61,889 nt of DNA from Paenibacillus sp. CF384 (GCF_900106745.1 NZ_FNNV01000028.1:1-61889); one strand, 5' to 3'; positions 30,245 to 41,752 are shown, counted from the first letter of the stretch. Numbers and translations are program-made. The notes: generated by a model not told the origin, from the sequence alone.

Positions 30245-30379
30245 GTTGCATCCCCCTTCCTCACTTAGTAAAACATTTCAAGACATATTGGCTATTTAAG
30301 CCCACAGATCCAGGCGGTTCATAAAGAAACAAACGAAAGTTTCTACCTTGTCATTCAACTCGGTAAAAACGATACTTCT

Positions 30380-30610
30380 TTATTCGATTTCCGGTATAAC
30401 CGCTGCCATCGCTGCACCAACTTCAATTCCACAGGTTTCCCCAAGGTCCTTCATTGATTCAGACCAGATGATTGGCACTCCCGATGATTCGCAAAGCCGA
30501 ACAATACTGTTCTTCAGCCGCGGATCTGTATCTTGTGCTACGTAGACTTCAGTGGCTAATCCTTGCTCAACCATCTTCGTCGTTTGCTTGCTACCAATTA
30601 CAAATCGCAT
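30380..30610 (-). CDS. rplGB: L7Ae-family K-turn-binding ribosomal protein (YbxF/RplGB)
   Basis: A 76-residue L7Ae/L30e fold: VIGSKQTTKMVEQGLATEVYVAQD, then SGVPIIWSESMKDLGETCGIEVGAAMAAVI with the conserved CGIEVGAA. B. subtilis YbxF binds kink-turn RNA and associates with the ribosome. ATG 30619 sits too close to AAGGA, so ATG 30610 is preferred. It is the first gene after rpoC, and its promoter is at 30701-30730. Confidence 0.9.
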   Translation of the reverse strand: MRFVIGSKQTTKMVEQGLATEVYVAQDTDPRLKNSIVRLCESSGVPIIWSESMKDLGETCGIEVGAAMAAVIPEIE

Positions 30611-30665
30611 CTCAACCATCCTTCCAAGTCAGCCAAAACTAGAACGATCAAGTTTCGTTAATGAC

Positions 30666-30698
30666 ATGCGTAGAGGTTGTGCGATTTGGCACACTACG
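30666..30698 (-). other. leader hairpin of the rplGB operon
   Basis: Just downstream of the predicted transcription start the RNA reads CGTAG-TGTGC-caaatc-GCACA-acct-CTACG: two stacked helices with a four-base bulge on the 3' side. It could be a protein-binding site for autoregulation, but the tandem G-A pairs of a canonical kink-turn are not evident. Confidence 0.4.
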
Positions 30699-30700
30699 AC

Positions 30701-30730
30701 ATATTAGCATCTAGGCTTGGTAATTGTCAA
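30701..30730 (-). promoter_or_regulatory. rplGB-rpsL-rpsG-fusA-tuf promoter (sigma-A type)
   Basis: On the minus strand TTGACA (30725-30730), 18 bases, TAATAT (30701-30706). It lies in the rpoC-rplGB gap and would start near 30694. Confidence 0.75.
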
Positions 30731-30787
30731 GCATGACTCATTAAGAATTACAGGAGAAAATGGATTTTCATGACAAGGCATGACGGC

Positions 30788-30844
30788 GCAAAGAGCGGCA
30801 GGCTACCTTCCGTTTGCAACGGTGCAGCCCCGCACGCTCTTTGT
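30788..30844 (-). other. three-tier nested hairpin after rpoC
   Basis: On the minus strand CAAAGAGCG pairs with CGCTCTTTG (9 bp), enclosing GGCT/AGCC (4 bp) and CCGTT/AACGG (5 bp). The internal loops are nearly symmetric. It starts 29 bases past the rpoC stop. There is no T run, so it is not a canonical terminator. Confidence 0.55.
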
Positions 30845-30872
30845 CCTCACGCTGCCTTATATCACATTCCGA

Positions 30873-33800
30873 TTAAGACTCAACCGGTACGCTCTCTGCT
30901 TCAACTTGCAGTTCTTCCATGCCTGGTTCATCATCCATGCCAGCTACATGCACGCTGCGATAACGCTGCATACCTGTACCTGCCGGGATGAGCTTACCAA
31001 TGATAACATTCTCTTTCAAACCAAGCAACTGGTCGACTTTACCTTTGATAGCGGCGTCAGTCAAGACACGAGTTGTCTCTTGGAATGAGGCTGCGGACAA
31101 GAAGGAGTCCGTTTCCAGAGAGGCTTTAGTAATACCCAGCAATACCGGTTTCGCAACCGCCGGCTCTTTACCGGAGAGAATTGCGTCGCGGTTAGCCGCT
31201 TCGTACTCATGAATATCAACAAAAGCACCTGGCAGCAACGTTGTGTCGCCAGCTTCTACGATACGGATTTTGCGAAGCATTTGCTTCACCATAACCTCGA
31301 TATGCTTATCGTTGATTTCTACCCCTTGGTTCCGGTATACGCGTTGAACTTCCTGAAGGATATAGTTCTGAACGCCACGGATACCTTTAATACGGAGCAT
31401 ATCCTTCGGATCGATCGAACCATCTGTGAGCTCATCGCCAGCTTCAATCTGTTTGCCTTTGACTACGCGGATACGCGAGCCGTAAGTAACAGCATAAACT
31501 TTGGATTCTGCTTCACCTTGGACTTCGATTTCACGGCGGTCTTTCGTCTCGCGGATGTCTTTAATAACACCGTCGATTTCGGAAATGATCGCTTGACCTT
31601 TCGGGTTACGTGCTTCGAAAAGCTCTTGGATACGCGGCAAACCTTGCGTAATATCGTCTCCGGCAACACCGCCGGTATGGAAGGTACGCATTGTAAGCTG
31701 TGTTCCCGGTTCCCCGATGGATTGTGCAGCGATAATACCGACCGCTTCACCGATCTCAACGAATTTACCTGTTGCCAAGTTACGTCCGTAGCAAATTTTA
31801 CATACGCCATGACGAGCACGGCAGCTAAGAACGGAACGGATTTGCAGGCTTTCTACTCCAGCAGCGATAAGTTCCTCTGCTTTATTGGAATCGATCAACT
31901 GGCTGCGGTGTAGAATGATTTCGCCGTTTTGTGGATTACGAACAGTTTCAAAGGAGTAACGGCCTTCAATACGATCGTAGAGATCTTCGATAACCTCTTT
32001 ACCGTCTTGAATTTTACTTACTCTAAAGCCTTTGTCTGTTCCGCAATCATCTTCACGAACGATTACATCTTGCGCAACGTCAACCAGACGACGAGTCAGG
32101 TAACCGGAGTCAGCTGTACGCAATGCAGTATCGGCAAGACCTTTACGAGCACCATGCGTCGAGATGAAGTACTCGAGTACGGTTAGGCCTTCACGGAAGT
32201 TGGACTTGATTGGCAATTCGATAATCCGACCGGATGGATTCGCCATCAAACCACGCATACCGCCGAGCTGTGTAATTTGCGATTTGTTACCCCGTGCTTT
32301 TGAATCCACCATGAGCATGATGGAGTTGTAACGATCCATCGATTTCATGAGAATTTCAGTGATTTGATCTTTGGTTTTGCTCCAAATTTCAATGACACGG
32401 TCATAACGCTCTTCGTTTGTAATCAAACCACGACGGTATTGATTCGAAACGACTTTTACTTTCTCTTCGGACTCTCTCAAGATCTCAACCTTCTCAGGAG
32501 GTACGATAACGTCGGATACCGCAACCGTAATACCCGCACGAGTCGAGTACGTAAAGCCCAGTTCCTTAATCTTGTCGAGCATGACCGAAGTTCTTGTTGT
32601 ATGGTATTGACGGAAGCACTCTGCAATAATCAAGCCGAGATACTCTTTACCAACGCCGCCAATTTGAGCCAAACCATCCATGAATTTAAGCAAATCTGCA
32701 CCCTTATCATGGACAAAATATTTATCCGGGGTACCTTGCAGCAGGTTCACCTTGGTAGGTTCATTGATGAAAGGGAAATCCGGCGGGTAAATTTCGTTGA
32801 AGATGACTTTACCAACAGTGGTGCAGATCAGCGTCTTCTGCTGTGCATCCGTGAAGGACGTTTTCTTCAGAACTTTAACCGGGATAAATATACGTGCATG
32901 CAGGGATACAATACCGCGTTGGTATGCAGAGATCGCTTCGTTTACAGTAGCAAATACAGAACCGCTGCCTTTACCTTCTTTGTTGTCCATCGTCAGGTAG
33001 AAGCTTCCGAGAACCATATCCTGTGAAGGCGTTACGACCGGCTTGCCGTCTTTCGGGTTCAAAATGTTACCCGATGCAAGCATGAGCAAACGTGCTTCAG
33101 CTTGCGCTTCAGCAGAGAGCGGTACGTGAACAGCCATTTGGTCACCGTCAAAGTCCGCGTTATAAGCGGTACATACGAGCGGGTGAAGTTTAATTGCGCG
33201 ACCTTCAACCAAAATCGGTTCGAACGCTTGGATACCCAAACGGTGAAGGGTCGGAGCACGGTTGAGTAGAACCGGGTGCTCCTTGATTACTTCTTCCAGC
33301 ACATCCCAAACTTCTGGGCTAACACGTTCAACTTTGCGTTTTGCACTCTTAATGTTGTGTGCAAGACCTTTGTTAACGAGTTCCTTCATTACGAATGGCT
33401 TGAAGAGCTCAAGCGCCATTTCTTTCGGCAATCCGCATTGGAACATTTTCAAGCTAGGACCTACGACGATAACGGAACGACCGGAATAGTCAACCCGTTT
33501 ACCGAGCAAGTTCTGACGGAAACGTCCTTGCTTACCTTTGAGCATATGGCTGAGCGATTTAAGCGGACGGTTACCTGGACCCGTTACCGGGCGACCACGG
33601 CGGCCGTTATCGATCAAAGCATCAACCGCTTCTTGAAGCATACGCTTCTCATTCTGCACGATAATATCCGGCGCACCGAGATCGAGCAGACGTTTCAGAC
33701 GGTTGTTACGGTTAATTACACGACGGTACAAGTCATTCAGGTCAGACGTTGCAAAACGTCCACCATCAAGCTGTACCATTGGACGAAGTTCCGGTGGAAT

Positions 33801-34499
33801 GACCGGCAGCACATCAAGAATCATCCATTCCGGCATATTGCCGGAGTTGCGGAATGCTTCGATAACTTCAAGACGTTTGATCGCACGGTTACGACGTTGG
33901 CCTTGAGCGGTACGAAGATCTTCTTTCAATGTTTCAAGCTCACGCTCAACATCGATGTCTTGAAGCAGTTTCTTCACAGCTTCTGCACCCATGCCGGCAT
34001 GGAAGCCATAGCCGTACTTCTCACGGTAGCTGCGGTATTCTTTCTCGGACAACAGCTGCTTTTTCTCAAGCGGCGTATCGCCTGGATCCGTAACCACATA
34101 TGATGCAAAATAGATGATCTCTTCAAGCGAACGAGGCGACATATCAAGTGCCAGCCCCATACGGCTTGGAATTCCTTTGAAGTACCAGATATGGGATACA
34201 GGAGCCGCTAGCTCGATATGTCCCATACGCTCACGACGAACTTTCGCACGCGTTACTTCAACACCACAACGGTCACAGACGACGCCTTTATAACGAACGC
34301 GCTTGTATTTACCGCAATGACATTCCCAGTCTTTCGTCGGTCCGAAAATCTTTTCGCAGAAAAGACCTTCTTTCTCCGGTTTTAAAGTCCTGTAGTTGAT
34401 CGTTTCCGGTTTCTTTACTTCTCCGCGGGACCACGATCGGATTTTATCCGGAGATGCCAATCCAATCTTCATATACTCGAAGTTGTTCACGTCCAACAA
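30873..34499 (-). CDS. rpoC: DNA-directed RNA polymerase subunit beta'
   Basis: A 1208-residue subunit. Near the N-terminus the zinc cluster [20 protein letters not shown] is complete, the catalytic NADFDGD motif is intact, and the second zinc site [13 protein letters not shown] is present. The start is TTG at 34499, preceded by AAGGAGGGTTGCTCC; the next residues [22 protein letters not shown] match the B. subtilis protein, which also uses TTG. It follows rpoB by 151 bases. The intergenic stretch contains CTCAAGCGGCTCC-type small repeats only. Confidence 0.97.
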   Translation of the reverse strand: MLDVNNFEYMKIGLASPDKIRSWSRGEVKKPETINYRTLKPEKEGLFCEKIFGPTKDWECHCGKYKRVRYKGVVCDRCGVEVTRAKVRRERMGHIELAAPVSHIWYFKGIPSRMGLALDMSPRSLEEIIYFASYVVTDPGDTPLEKKQLLSEKEYRSYREKYGYGFHAGMGAEAVKKLLQDIDVERELETLKEDLRTAQGQRRNRAIKRLEVIEAFRNSGNMPEWMILDVLPVIPPELRPMVQLDGGRFATSDLNDLYRRVINRNNRLKRLLDLGAPDIIVQNEKRMLQEAVDALIDNGRRGRPVTGPGNRPLKSLSHMLKGKQGRFRQNLLGKRVDYSGRSVIVVGPSLKMFQCGLPKEMALELFKPFVMKELVNKGLAHNIKSAKRKVERVSPEVWDVLEEVIKEHPVLLNRAPTLHRLGIQAFEPILVEGRAIKLHPLVCTAYNADFDGDQMAVHVPLSAEAQAEARLLMLASGNILNPKDGKPVVTPSQDMVLGSFYLTMDNKEGKGSGSVFATVNEAISAYQRGIVSLHARIFIPVKVLKKTSFTDAQQKTLICTTVGKVIFNEIYPPDFPFINEPTKVNLLQGTPDKYFVHDKGADLLKFMDGLAQIGGVGKEYLGLIIAECFRQYHTTRTSVMLDKIKELGFTYSTRAGITVAVSDVIVPPEKVEILRESEEKVKVVSNQYRRGLITNEERYDRVIEIWSKTKDQITEILMKSMDRYNSIMLMVDSKARGNKSQITQLGGMRGLMANPSGRIIELPIKSNFREGLTVLEYFISTHGARKGLADTALRTADSGYLTRRLVDVAQDVIVREDDCGTDKGFRVSKIQDGKEVIEDLYDRIEGRYSFETVRNPQNGEIILHRSQLIDSNKAEELIAAGVESLQIRSVLSCRARHGVCKICYGRNLATGKFVEIGEAVGIIAAQSIGEPGTQLTMRTFHTGGVAGDDITQGLPRIQELFEARNPKGQAIISEIDGVIKDIRETKDRREIEVQGEAESKVYAVTYGSRIRVVKGKQIEAGDELTDGSIDPKDMLRIKGIRGVQNYILQEVQRVYRNQGVEINDKHIEVMVKQMLRKIRIVEAGDTTLLPGAFVDIHEYEAANRDAILSGKEPAVAKPVLLGITKASLETDSFLSAASFQETTRVLTDAAIKGKVDQLLGLKENVIIGKLIPAGTGMQRYRSVHVAGMDDEPGMEELQVEAESVPVES

Positions 34500-34650
34500 G
34501 GAGCAACCCTCCTTCGTCATGGTTCACTAATATGCTGTATTTAACGCCGTTAACGGCTAAAGGAGCACAGCTCAAGCGGCTCCTTCAGCCTTACATCCGC
34601 CCGTGAAGTTGGATTCGGCATGCTTATGACTTCCGGCAGGAAAGCAACGA

Positions 34651-37600
34651 TTACTCGACGCCTACTTCTGCACCTTCCAAGTTGAGGTTGAGCTTGTCAG
34701 TTGCTGCATCATCCTCGTCGTCCATCTCTTTCATTTCGATCTCTTCTTCATTCTCAGATAGGATCTTAACGTCCATACCTAAGCTCTGAAGCTCTTTGAT
34801 CAAAACTTTGAAGGATTCAGGCACGCCCGGTTCCGGAACGTTCTCGCCCTTCACGATAGACTCGTACGTTTTGACACGGCCGACGACATCATCTGATTTC
34901 ACGGTCAAAATCTCTTGCAATGTATATGCGGCGCCATAGGCTTCAAGCGCCCAAACTTCCATCTCCCCGAAACGCTGACCGCCGAACTGTGCTTTACCAC
35001 CCAGCGGCTGCTGAGTAACAAGCGAGTAAGGACCAGTGGAACGAGCATGGATTTTGTCATCAACCATGTGCGCCAGTTTAATCATGTACATGACGCCTAC
35101 TGTTACTTCACGCTCGAAAGGCTCACCGGAGCGTCCGTCGTAAAGAACGGTCTTACCGTTACGCTGCATGCCTGCTTCTTCCATGGAGTCAAACACGTCA
35201 TACTCACGCGCTCCATCGAATACCGGCGTTGCAGCATGGATGCCAAGGCGCTTACAAGCCATACCAAGATGGACTTCGAGCACTTGACCGATGTTCATAC
35301 GCGAAGGTACGCCCAGCGGGTTAAGAACAACCTCTACCGGCGTTCCGTCCGGTAGGAACGGCATATCTTCTTCTGGGAGGATACGGGCGATAACCCCTTT
35401 GTTACCATGGCGTCCTGCCATCTTATCCCCTTCAGAGATCTTACGTTTCTGTGCGATGTAGGCACGAACCAATTGGTTAACGCCAGGTGGCAATTCGTCG
35501 CCGTTCTCACGTGTAAACACTTTAACGTCGACAACGATACCGTCGGTACCGTGAGGTACCCGCAAGCTGGTATCGCGAACTTCACGCGCTTTCTCACCGA
35601 AAATCGCATGCAGCAAACGCTCTTCGGCCGTCAGCTCTGTAACCCCTTTAGGCGTTACTTTACCGACGAGAATGTCCCCTGCGCTAATCTCGGCACCGAC
35701 ACGGATAATACCGCGCTCATCCAAGTTGCGGAGCGCTTCTTCGCCGACGTTCGGAATGTCGCGTGTAATTTCTTCCGGTCCAAGCTTCGTGTCACGCGCT
35801 TCCGACTCATATTCTTCAATATGAATGGACGTGTAGACATCCTCTTTAACCAGTTTCTCGCTTAGTAGGATCGCATCCTCATAGTTGTAGCCTTCCCACG
35901 TCATGAACGCAACGACAACGTTACGTCCGAGCGCTAATTCGCCCATTTCGGTGGAAGGACCATCCGCAAGGATATCACCTTTCTTCACGATGTCGCCTTT
36001 ACGGCAGATCGGACGCTGGTTAATACAAGTACCTTGGTTAGAGCGCATAAACTTATGCAGCTTCGATTTCACCAAGTCTCCTGTTACCGGCTTACCGTCA
36101 ATCATCTCAACGCGGCGCAGCCAGATCTCATTGGCCGACACGCGTTCGATAACGCCATCGTATTTTGCAACGATACATACGCCTGAATCTTTAGCAGACT
36201 TATGTTCCATGCCCGTACCGACAAGCGGAGACTTCGGAATAAGCAGTGGAACAGCCTGCCGCTGCATGTTGGATCCCATGAGCGCACGGTTGGAGTCATC
36301 GTTCTCAAGGAACGGAATGAGCGCCGTAGCGACGGATACAACCTGTTTAGGCGATACGTCCATATAGTCAACACGTTCAGTAGGCATGGTCAAAATATTG
36401 TCAGCCTGTTTGTTGTAACGAACGATAACCGCATCGTCGAGGAACTTGCCTTCGCCCGTAAGCTTAGCATTCGCTTGCGCGATAACGTAGTTATCTTCTT
36501 CATCAGCAGTCAGGTAGGCAATTTGCTCCGTAACGATAGCCGTCTTCGGATCTACCCAGCGGTAAGGAGCTTCGATAAAGCCATATTCATTAATACGCGC
36601 GAATGTCGACAAGGAGTTGATCAAACCGATGTTCGGTCCCTCCGGCGTCTCAATCGGACACATACGGCCATAGTGAGAGTTATGAACGTCACGAACCTCA
36701 AAGCCCGCACGCTCACGCGTCAAACCGCCGGGTCCGAGTGCAGACAGACGACGTTTGTGCGTCAGCTCAGCAAGCGGATTGGTTTGGTCCATAAACTGCG
36801 ATAGTTGGGATGAACCAAAGAACTCTTTAATCGACGCGATAACAGGACGGATATTGATAAGCGCCTGCGGTGTAATCGCATTAGCATCCTGGATGGACAT
36901 ACGCTCACGAACAACACGTTCCATACGGGACAAACCGATACGGAACTGGTTCTGAAGCAGCTCGCCAACCGAACGAAGACGACGGTTACCTAGGTGGTCA
37001 ATATCATCCGTGCTGCCTACGCCGTGCAGCAAATCTATGAAATAATTGATGGAAGCGATTATATCAGCAGGTGTAATATGCTTAACAGCTTTGTCGATAA
37101 TGCCGTTGGCAATGACCTTAATCACTTTAGTCTCATCAAGCGGGGAGTATACACTCACCGTTTGAAGCGGAATACTATCCGCATCAAGAACGCCATTTGC
37201 CACATTGTACGTTTTGAAGCCTACATTGTTCTCCAGATGAGGGATTAGCTCATCCAGCAAACGACGGTCGATCATTTGGCCAGCTTCCGCCAGGATTTCC
37301 CCTGTAGAAGGATCAAACAACGTTTCCGCAAGCCGTGTGTTGAACAGACGGTTCTTAATGTGCAGCTTCTTATTGATTTTGTAACGACCTACGTTTGCCA
37401 AATCATAACGCTTTGGATCAAAGAAGCGTGCTACCAGCAAGCTCTTTGCATTATCAAGCGTAGGCGGCTCACCCGGACGGAGTCTTTCGTAAATCTCGAT
37501 AAGAGCTTTTTCCGTGGAATCGGTGTTATCCTTATCCAGCGTGTTGCGAATATATTCGTCATGGCCCAGCAATTCTAAAATTTCAGCATCCGTGCCGAAT

Positions 37601-38196
37601 CCAAGCGCGCGAAGAAGTACTGTAACCGGGATCTTCCGAGTGCGGTCAATACGAACATAAATAATGTCCTTCGCATCGGTTTCAAGTTCCAGCCACGCAC
37701 CGCGGTTTGGAATCACCGTAGCCGTATAATTTTTCTTGCCGTTTTTGTCCACTTTCGTGCTAAAGTAAACGCTAGGTGAACGAACCAATTGGCTGACGAT
37801 AACGCGTTCCGCGCCATTAATAATAAATGTGCCCGTCTCGGTCATCAGCGGGAAATCACCCATGAACACTTCTTGCTCTTTCACTTCACCGGTTTCCTTG
37901 TTAATGAGTCGAACCTTAACACGCAGCGGTGCTGCATAAGTCACGTCGCGTTCTTTCGACTCATCGACAGAGTACTTAGGCTCGCCAAGTGAATAGTCGA
38001 TGAACTCAAGCATCAAATTACCTGTAAAATCCTGAATCGGCGAAATGTCTTGGAAAAGCTCAAGCAAGTCCTTCTCCAAAAACTTCTCGTACGATTTTTG
38101 TTGGATTTCAATCAGGTTCGGAACTTCGAGCACCTCGCGGATGCGGGCATAGCTTCTACGCGTGCGACGCCCATACTGAACAAGTTGTCCTGCCAA
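34651..38196 (-). CDS. rpoB: DNA-directed RNA polymerase subunit beta
   Basis: A 1181-residue catalytic subunit. The rifampicin cluster reads [17 protein letters not shown] then [13 protein letters not shown], all wild-type (susceptible) residues. The C-terminus ends in an acidic tail. The frame is open to 38436, but TTG 38196 begins [18 protein letters not shown], aligning with B. subtilis MTGQLVQYG, and GGGGTGAGG lies upstream. ATG 38214 is an alternative giving six extra residues. A leader of about 370 bases precedes it. Confidence 0.95.
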   Translation of the reverse strand: MAGQLVQYGRRTRRSYARIREVLEVPNLIEIQQKSYEKFLEKDLLELFQDISPIQDFTGNLMLEFIDYSLGEPKYSVDESKERDVTYAAPLRVKVRLINKETGEVKEQEVFMGDFPLMTETGTFIINGAERVIVSQLVRSPSVYFSTKVDKNGKKNYTATVIPNRGAWLELETDAKDIIYVRIDRTRKIPVTVLLRALGFGTDAEILELLGHDEYIRNTLDKDNTDSTEKALIEIYERLRPGEPPTLDNAKSLLVARFFDPKRYDLANVGRYKINKKLHIKNRLFNTRLAETLFDPSTGEILAEAGQMIDRRLLDELIPHLENNVGFKTYNVANGVLDADSIPLQTVSVYSPLDETKVIKVIANGIIDKAVKHITPADIIASINYFIDLLHGVGSTDDIDHLGNRRLRSVGELLQNQFRIGLSRMERVVRERMSIQDANAITPQALINIRPVIASIKEFFGSSQLSQFMDQTNPLAELTHKRRLSALGPGGLTRERAGFEVRDVHNSHYGRMCPIETPEGPNIGLINSLSTFARINEYGFIEAPYRWVDPKTAIVTEQIAYLTADEEDNYVIAQANAKLTGEGKFLDDAVIVRYNKQADNILTMPTERVDYMDVSPKQVVSVATALIPFLENDDSNRALMGSNMQRQAVPLLIPKSPLVGTGMEHKSAKDSGVCIVAKYDGVIERVSANEIWLRRVEMIDGKPVTGDLVKSKLHKFMRSNQGTCINQRPICRKGDIVKKGDILADGPSTEMGELALGRNVVVAFMTWEGYNYEDAILLSEKLVKEDVYTSIHIEEYESEARDTKLGPEEITRDIPNVGEEALRNLDERGIIRVGAEISAGDILVGKVTPKGVTELTAEERLLHAIFGEKAREVRDTSLRVPHGTDGIVVDVKVFTRENGDELPPGVNQLVRAYIAQKRKISEGDKMAGRHGNKGVIARILPEEDMPFLPDGTPVEVVLNPLGVPSRMNIGQVLEVHLGMACKRLGIHAATPVFDGAREYDVFDSMEEAGMQRNGKTVLYDGRSGEPFEREVTVGVMYMIKLAHMVDDKIHARSTGPYSLVTQQPLGGKAQFGGQRFGEMEVWALEAYGAAYTLQEILTVKSDDVVGRVKTYESIVKGENVPEPGVPESFKVLIKELQSLGMDVKILSENEEEIEMKEMDDEDDAATDKLNLNLEGAEVGVE

Positions 38197-38563
38197 CTTA
38201 ACCTCACCCCTCATGTCTGCTTCACAGAAAGTGAACAATGACCTTGTATAAACAAGCTTAAACAGTTCGCTAATCGTACCCCTAAATGTGCGAGCATGAC
38301 CGCGAACGTTTATCACATTGTTAAAACCAGAATGTGCAGCAGGCAAATTCTGATTCAAATAAAGAAAAGCCCTTATCGAGAAATCGAAAAAAGAGCATGC
38401 TTCTGTCAGCCACAACTCTGTGGTACAATAAACCACAAAAGTCTCATATCAAGTAATTTTGACCCAAAATGTAAACCATTATACGTCAAACCCGCTGTTT
38501 CTATTCATTTAAAATAGCGCTTGACATTTTAGCGGACTAAAGAGATTGTGCCCATTTTAATGC
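38197..38563 (-). other. rpoB leader RNA
   Basis: About 370 bases without a gene. TGTGGT at 38420-38425 can pair either with ACCACA-type sequence at 38432-38437 or with CCACA at 38410-38414, so two hairpins compete. A T run (CTCTTTTTTC, about 38389-38398) follows on the minus strand. An open frame crosses the leader but has composition unlike protein. This could be an attenuator controlling rpoBC, or an untranslated spacer. Confidence 0.4.
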
Positions 38564-38569
38564 TGACAT

Positions 38570-38599
38570 TTTATAATGATATCACATCAGAAAAGTCAA
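38570..38599 (-). promoter_or_regulatory. rpoB promoter (sigma-A type)
   Basis: On the minus strand TTGACT (38594-38599), 18 bases, TATAAA (38570-38575). It lies between the rsmC-like gene and rpoB and predicts a start near 38563. A TTGACG-TATAAT cluster at 38470-38485 lacks correct spacing. Confidence 0.6.
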
Positions 38600-38623
38600 G
38601 TCAACAAAATGTTGCGTTTTTCC

Positions 38624-39226
38624 CTAGACTTCCTTCTGCGCCCTAAATATGCGATAACCCTTCTCTTTCGTAACCTCTTCCACGTTTCCGAAAATCGCTT
38701 CGAGCTTCGCTGCCGCAGAGGGTGCTCCTTGCTTCTTCTGAATGACCACCCACATCGCCCCGCCCGGAACTAACAGCTTCGCACCTTCTTCAAATATCCG
38801 ATGAACAACCTCTTTGCCCGCCCGAATCGGCGGATTTGTTATGATCGCGTCGAAGGTTTGACCCATCACCCGTTCATAGATGTCGCTCTGCAATACCGTA
38901 GCGTTCAAGACTCCATTTAACTTCAAGTTCTCCGTTGCCAGCGCAACGGCACGTTCATTAATGTCGATCATCGTCACATGCCCTTGTTCAGCCAGCTTCG
39001 CTGCTGTAATTCCCATTGGCCCATAACCACAGCCGACATCCAGCACCTTCGCTTGCTTATCCAGCTGAAGCGCTTCGACAAGCACTCGACTGCCAAAATC
39101 TATGCCGGTTTTCGAGAAAACGCCTGCATCCGTCATAAAACGCAGCTTATATCCGCGAAGCTCGGTCTCAAGAAGATGCCGATCATGCGCGATACCCGGC
39201 GTACGTGTGTAATAATGGTCTGACAT
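38624..39226 (-). CDS. class I SAM-dependent methyltransferase (RsmC/YbxB-like)
   Basis: A 200-residue methyltransferase with SAM-binding VLDVGCGYGPMGI, acidic MIDINERA, and NPPIRAGKEVV, the NPPF-like motif of guanine-N2 methyltransferases of rRNA. The family is related to RsmC (16S m2G1207). The rplL-ybxB-rpoB order is as in B. subtilis. GGGAGGG supports ATG 39226 rather than ATG 39229. The precise rRNA target is inferred from the family. Confidence 0.88.
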   Translation of the reverse strand: MSDHYYTRTPGIAHDRHLLETELRGYKLRFMTDAGVFSKTGIDFGSRVLVEALQLDKQAKVLDVGCGYGPMGITAAKLAEQGHVTMIDINERAVALATENLKLNGVLNATVLQSDIYERVMGQTFDAIITNPPIRAGKEVVHRIFEEGAKLLVPGGAMWVVIQKKQGAPSAAAKLEAIFGNVEEVTKEKGYRIFRAQKEV

Positions 39227-39261
39227 CATATCCCTCCCATCCGGAACAACCTTAAAATCAA

Positions 39262-39297
39262 GGAAACCCCTTGAAGCCGAAGCTTCAAGGGGTTTCC
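39262..39297 (-). terminator. strong hairpin after rplL (attenuating terminator)
   Basis: A perfect 16-bp stem, GGAAACCCCTTGAAGC with its complement and a four-base loop, is followed on the minus strand by TTGATTTTA. It lies 15 bases past rplL. It probably lowers transcription into the methyltransferase gene and rpoBC. Confidence 0.75.
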
Positions 39298-39311
39298 GCT
39301 ATAAGCGGTTA

Positions 39312-39671
39312 TTACTTCACTTCTACGGAAGCGCCTGCTTCTTCAAGCTTAGCTTTGATAGCGTCAGCGTCTTCTTTGGAGATTCTTTCTTTAACTGCTT
39401 TAGGAGCGCCGTCAACAAGGTCTTTCGCTTCTTTCAGGCCAAGACCTGTGATTTCGCGAACTGCTTTGATAACGTTGATTTTGGAAGCGCCAGCGTTGTT
39501 CAAGATTACGTCGAACTCAGTTTGCTCTTCAACTGCAGCTACTGCTGCACCTGCTGCTGCAACTGGTGCTGCTGCAGTTACGCCGAATTCTTCTTCGATT
39601 GCTTTAACTAGGTCGTTCAGTTCAAGAACGTTCATGCCTTTAATGGCTTCCAAGATTTGCTCTTTACTCAT
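39312..39671 (-). CDS. rplL: 50S ribosomal protein L7/L12
   Basis: A 119-residue stalk protein: N-terminal dimer region ([31 protein letters not shown]), Ala-rich hinge and C-terminal factor-binding domain ([24 protein letters not shown]). It recruits EF-Tu and EF-G. The frame is open to 39686; ATG 39671 with GGAGGTTTCACTC is the start. It follows rplJ by 96 bases. Confidence 0.98.
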   Translation of the reverse strand: MSKEQILEAIKGMNVLELNDLVKAIEEEFGVTAAAPVAAAGAAVAAVEEQTEFDVILNNAGASKINVIKAVREITGLGLKEAKDLVDGAPKAVKERISKEDADAIKAKLEEAGASVEVK

Positions 39672-39767
39672 GAGTGAAACCTCCAATAGTTTGTTTTGTT
39701 TTTGTTTTATTTCAATTATTTAAAATGAATGCTGAGTCAGCCACAGGCTGCCTCAAACCAATCATTT

Positions 39768-40265
39768 CTAAGCTTCTTGTTTCTCTGCAACAGCTTTAAC
39801 TGCAAGAGCAAAGTTGCGCATTGGAGCCTGAAGCACGCTGAGAAGCATGGACAGCAAACCTTCTTTGGAAGGTAGATCCGCCAGTGCTTTGATTTCTTCC
39901 GCGTTGAAGACTTGACCTTCAACTACGCCGCCCTTAAGTTTAAGTGCGTCGTTTTTCTTAGCGAAATCAGCCAAAATCTTAGCTGGAGCAACTGCATCCT
40001 CTTTGCTGAAAGCGATAGCCGTAGGGCCAGCCAGAACAGCATCCAATTCAGACAGTTCCGCTTGTGCAGTCGCACGACGAACGAGGGAGTTTTTCAATAC
40101 TTGGAACTCGATGTTCGCTTCGCGCAATTGTTTACGGAGCTCAGTTACTTGCTTCACGTTAAGACCACGGTAATCAGCAACAACTGTGCAGGAACTCTCG
40201 CGAAGTTTAGTCGTGATGTCTGCAACAGCCAGCTCTTTACCTTGAATGATTTTTGCGTTTGCCAT
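39768..40265 (-). CDS. rplJ: 50S ribosomal protein L10
   Basis: A 165-residue stalk base protein that anchors L7/L12 dimers ([40 protein letters not shown]). Together with L12 it binds its own leader. The start is ATG 40265 ([12 protein letters not shown]), preceded by GGGAGGTGTACATT. Confidence 0.97.
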   Translation of the reverse strand: MANAKIIQGKELAVADITTKLRESSCTVVADYRGLNVKQVTELRKQLREANIEFQVLKNSLVRRATAQAELSELDAVLAGPTAIAFSKEDAVAPAKILADFAKKNDALKLKGGVVEGQVFNAEEIKALADLPSKEGLLSMLLSVLQAPMRNFALAVKAVAEKQEA

Positions 40266-40338
40266 AATGTACACCTCCCGTTATGTTGTCAACATCCCGA
40301 TTAATGCAGCGGAATCCTTCCACGCGATGCATGAGAAA

Positions 40339-40475
40339 GGCCCCCGCAGACGTAGCGAAGGCCATGATGGTCCGTAAATCACTTCCTGCCAATCGGCGAA
40401 AAGCGCACAAACACGTTTATCATAACACCTCGGTAGGAAATTAAGCCGAGTAGGCACCTACTGTCTTCGGTATGC
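40339..40475 (-). ncRNA. L10 leader (autoregulatory ribosomal protein leader)
   Basis: On the minus strand 40424-40475 reads ACCGAAGACAGTAGGTGCC...CGGCTTAATTTCCTACCGAGG, the conserved core of the L10 leader found upstream of rplJL in Firmicutes. It folds as AGTAGG/CCTAC with the internal loop bound by L10 and L12. A hairpin at 40339-40363 (GGCC...GGCC then TTTCTC) may be its terminator, but is imperfect. Confidence 0.85.
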
Positions 40476-40502
40476 ATATTCGATTATCAATTTCTGTTTC
40501 TC

Positions 40503-41195
40503 TTAGCGGAACGAAGCAGCGTTCAAACGAGCGCCAGGACCCATTGTCGAGGAAACAGAAATACCTTTCAGGTAAACCCCTTTAGCTGCAGCCGGTTTTG
40601 CACGGTTCAGCGCATCGATCAGTGTTTTCAAGTTTTCGTTCAGCTTTTCGGAGTCGAACGATACTTTACCGATTGGTGCATGGATTTGACCTGCTCTGTC
40701 AAGACGGTATTCAATCTTACCAGCCTTGATTTCTTGTACGGCTTTAGTAACGTCAAACGTTACTGTACCCGCTTTAGGGTTAGGCATAAGGCCTTTACCG
40801 CCGAGGATACGGCCGAGCTTACCAACTTCAGCCATCATGTCCGGAGTAGCAACGCAAACGTCGAACTCGAACCAGCCTTGTTGGATTTTTGCGATTACGT
40901 CAGCATCGCCAACATAATCTGCGCCTGCTGCTTCTGCTTCTTTGGCTTTATCGCCCTTAGCAAAAACGAGTACGCGTTTTGTTTTACCAGTACCGTGAGG
41001 AAGTACAACTACGCCACGAACTGCTTGGTCTTGTTTCTTAGGGTCTACACCCAAACGTACAGCAACTTCAACCGTTTCGTCGAATTTAGCTGTAGCGGCT
41101 TTCTTAACGAGTTCAATCGCTTCAGCAGCCTCGTATGTTGCTTCAACATCGATCAGCTTAACAGCTTCAAGATATTTTTTACCGTGTTTAGCCAT
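40503..41195 (-). CDS. rplA: 50S ribosomal protein L1
   Basis: A 230-residue L1-stalk protein that binds 23S helix 76 and helps release E-site tRNA ([44 protein letters not shown]). Order rplK-rplA is standard. Confidence 0.98.
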   Translation of the reverse strand: MAKHGKKYLEAVKLIDVEATYEAAEAIELVKKAATAKFDETVEVAVRLGVDPKKQDQAVRGVVVLPHGTGKTKRVLVFAKGDKAKEAEAAGADYVGDADVIAKIQQGWFEFDVCVATPDMMAEVGKLGRILGGKGLMPNPKAGTVTFDVTKAVQEIKAGKIEYRLDRAGQIHAPIGKVSFDSEKLNENLKTLIDALNRAKPAAAKGVYLKGISVSSTMGPGARLNAASFR

Positions 41196-41326
41196 TAGAA
41201 TTCTCCTCCTTATGTGGTAGTAACGGAAAATCCTCCCTGCGAAAGGGAGATCCTCCCACCTGAGCGAAGCAGCGCTTCGTCAGTCAGACAACGCCATCTG
41301 GTGTGTCTTCTGTCAGCCGTTAACGA
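41196..41326 (-). other. structured rplK-rplA gap
   Basis: 131 bases without a gene. On the minus strand CGAAGC-gct-GCTTCG (41265-41279) is a short hairpin, and AGACA/TGTCT arms flank a loop at about 41285-41308. L1 autoregulates its operon in other bacteria by binding mRNA that mimics its 23S site; I cannot recognise that mimic here. Confidence 0.3.
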
Positions 41327-41752
41327 CTAGTCTTCAACTACAACGCCCATGCTGCGCGCTGTACCTTCAACCATGCGCATAGCTGCTTCTACAGAAGCTG
41401 CGTTGAGGTCAGGCATTTTTTGTTCAGCGATCTCACGAACGACAGAACGTTTAACCGTCGCAACTTTCTTCTTGTTCGGCTCACCGGAACCTTTAGCAAT
41501 CTTAGCAGCAACGCGAAGAAGTACTGCAGCCGGCGGCGTTTTCGTTTCGAAAGTAAACGAGCGATCTTCAAAAACAGTGATTACAACTGGGATAATCAAA
41601 CCAGCTTGATCTGCAGTACGAGCGTTAAACTCTTTACAGAAAGCCATGATGTTAACCCCTGCTTGACCTAGCGCTGGACCGATCGGCGGAGCCGGATTCG
41701 CTTTACCCGCTGGAACTTGCAGTTTAACCAACTTGATGACCTTTTTTGCCAT
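41327..41752 (-). CDS. rplK: 50S ribosomal protein L11
   Basis: A 141-residue protein of the GTPase-associated centre ([38 protein letters not shown]). Prolines of the thiostrepton site ([10 protein letters not shown]) are intact. It is required for RelA-type stringent response activation in Bacillus. ATG 41752 follows AAGGAGGTGTTCATC. Confidence 0.98.
   Translation of the reverse strand: MAKKVIKLVKLQVPAGKANPAPPIGPALGQAGVNIMAFCKEFNARTADQAGLIIPVVITVFEDRSFTFETKTPPAAVLLRVAAKIAKGSGEPNKKKVATVKRSVVREIAEQKMPDLNAASVEAAMRMVEGTARSMGVVVED

Noticed and set aside
38197..38436. N-terminal extension of RpoB or a leader peptide
   Set aside because: The frame is open by chance; the family N-terminus begins at 38196 and the extension has no homology I recognise.
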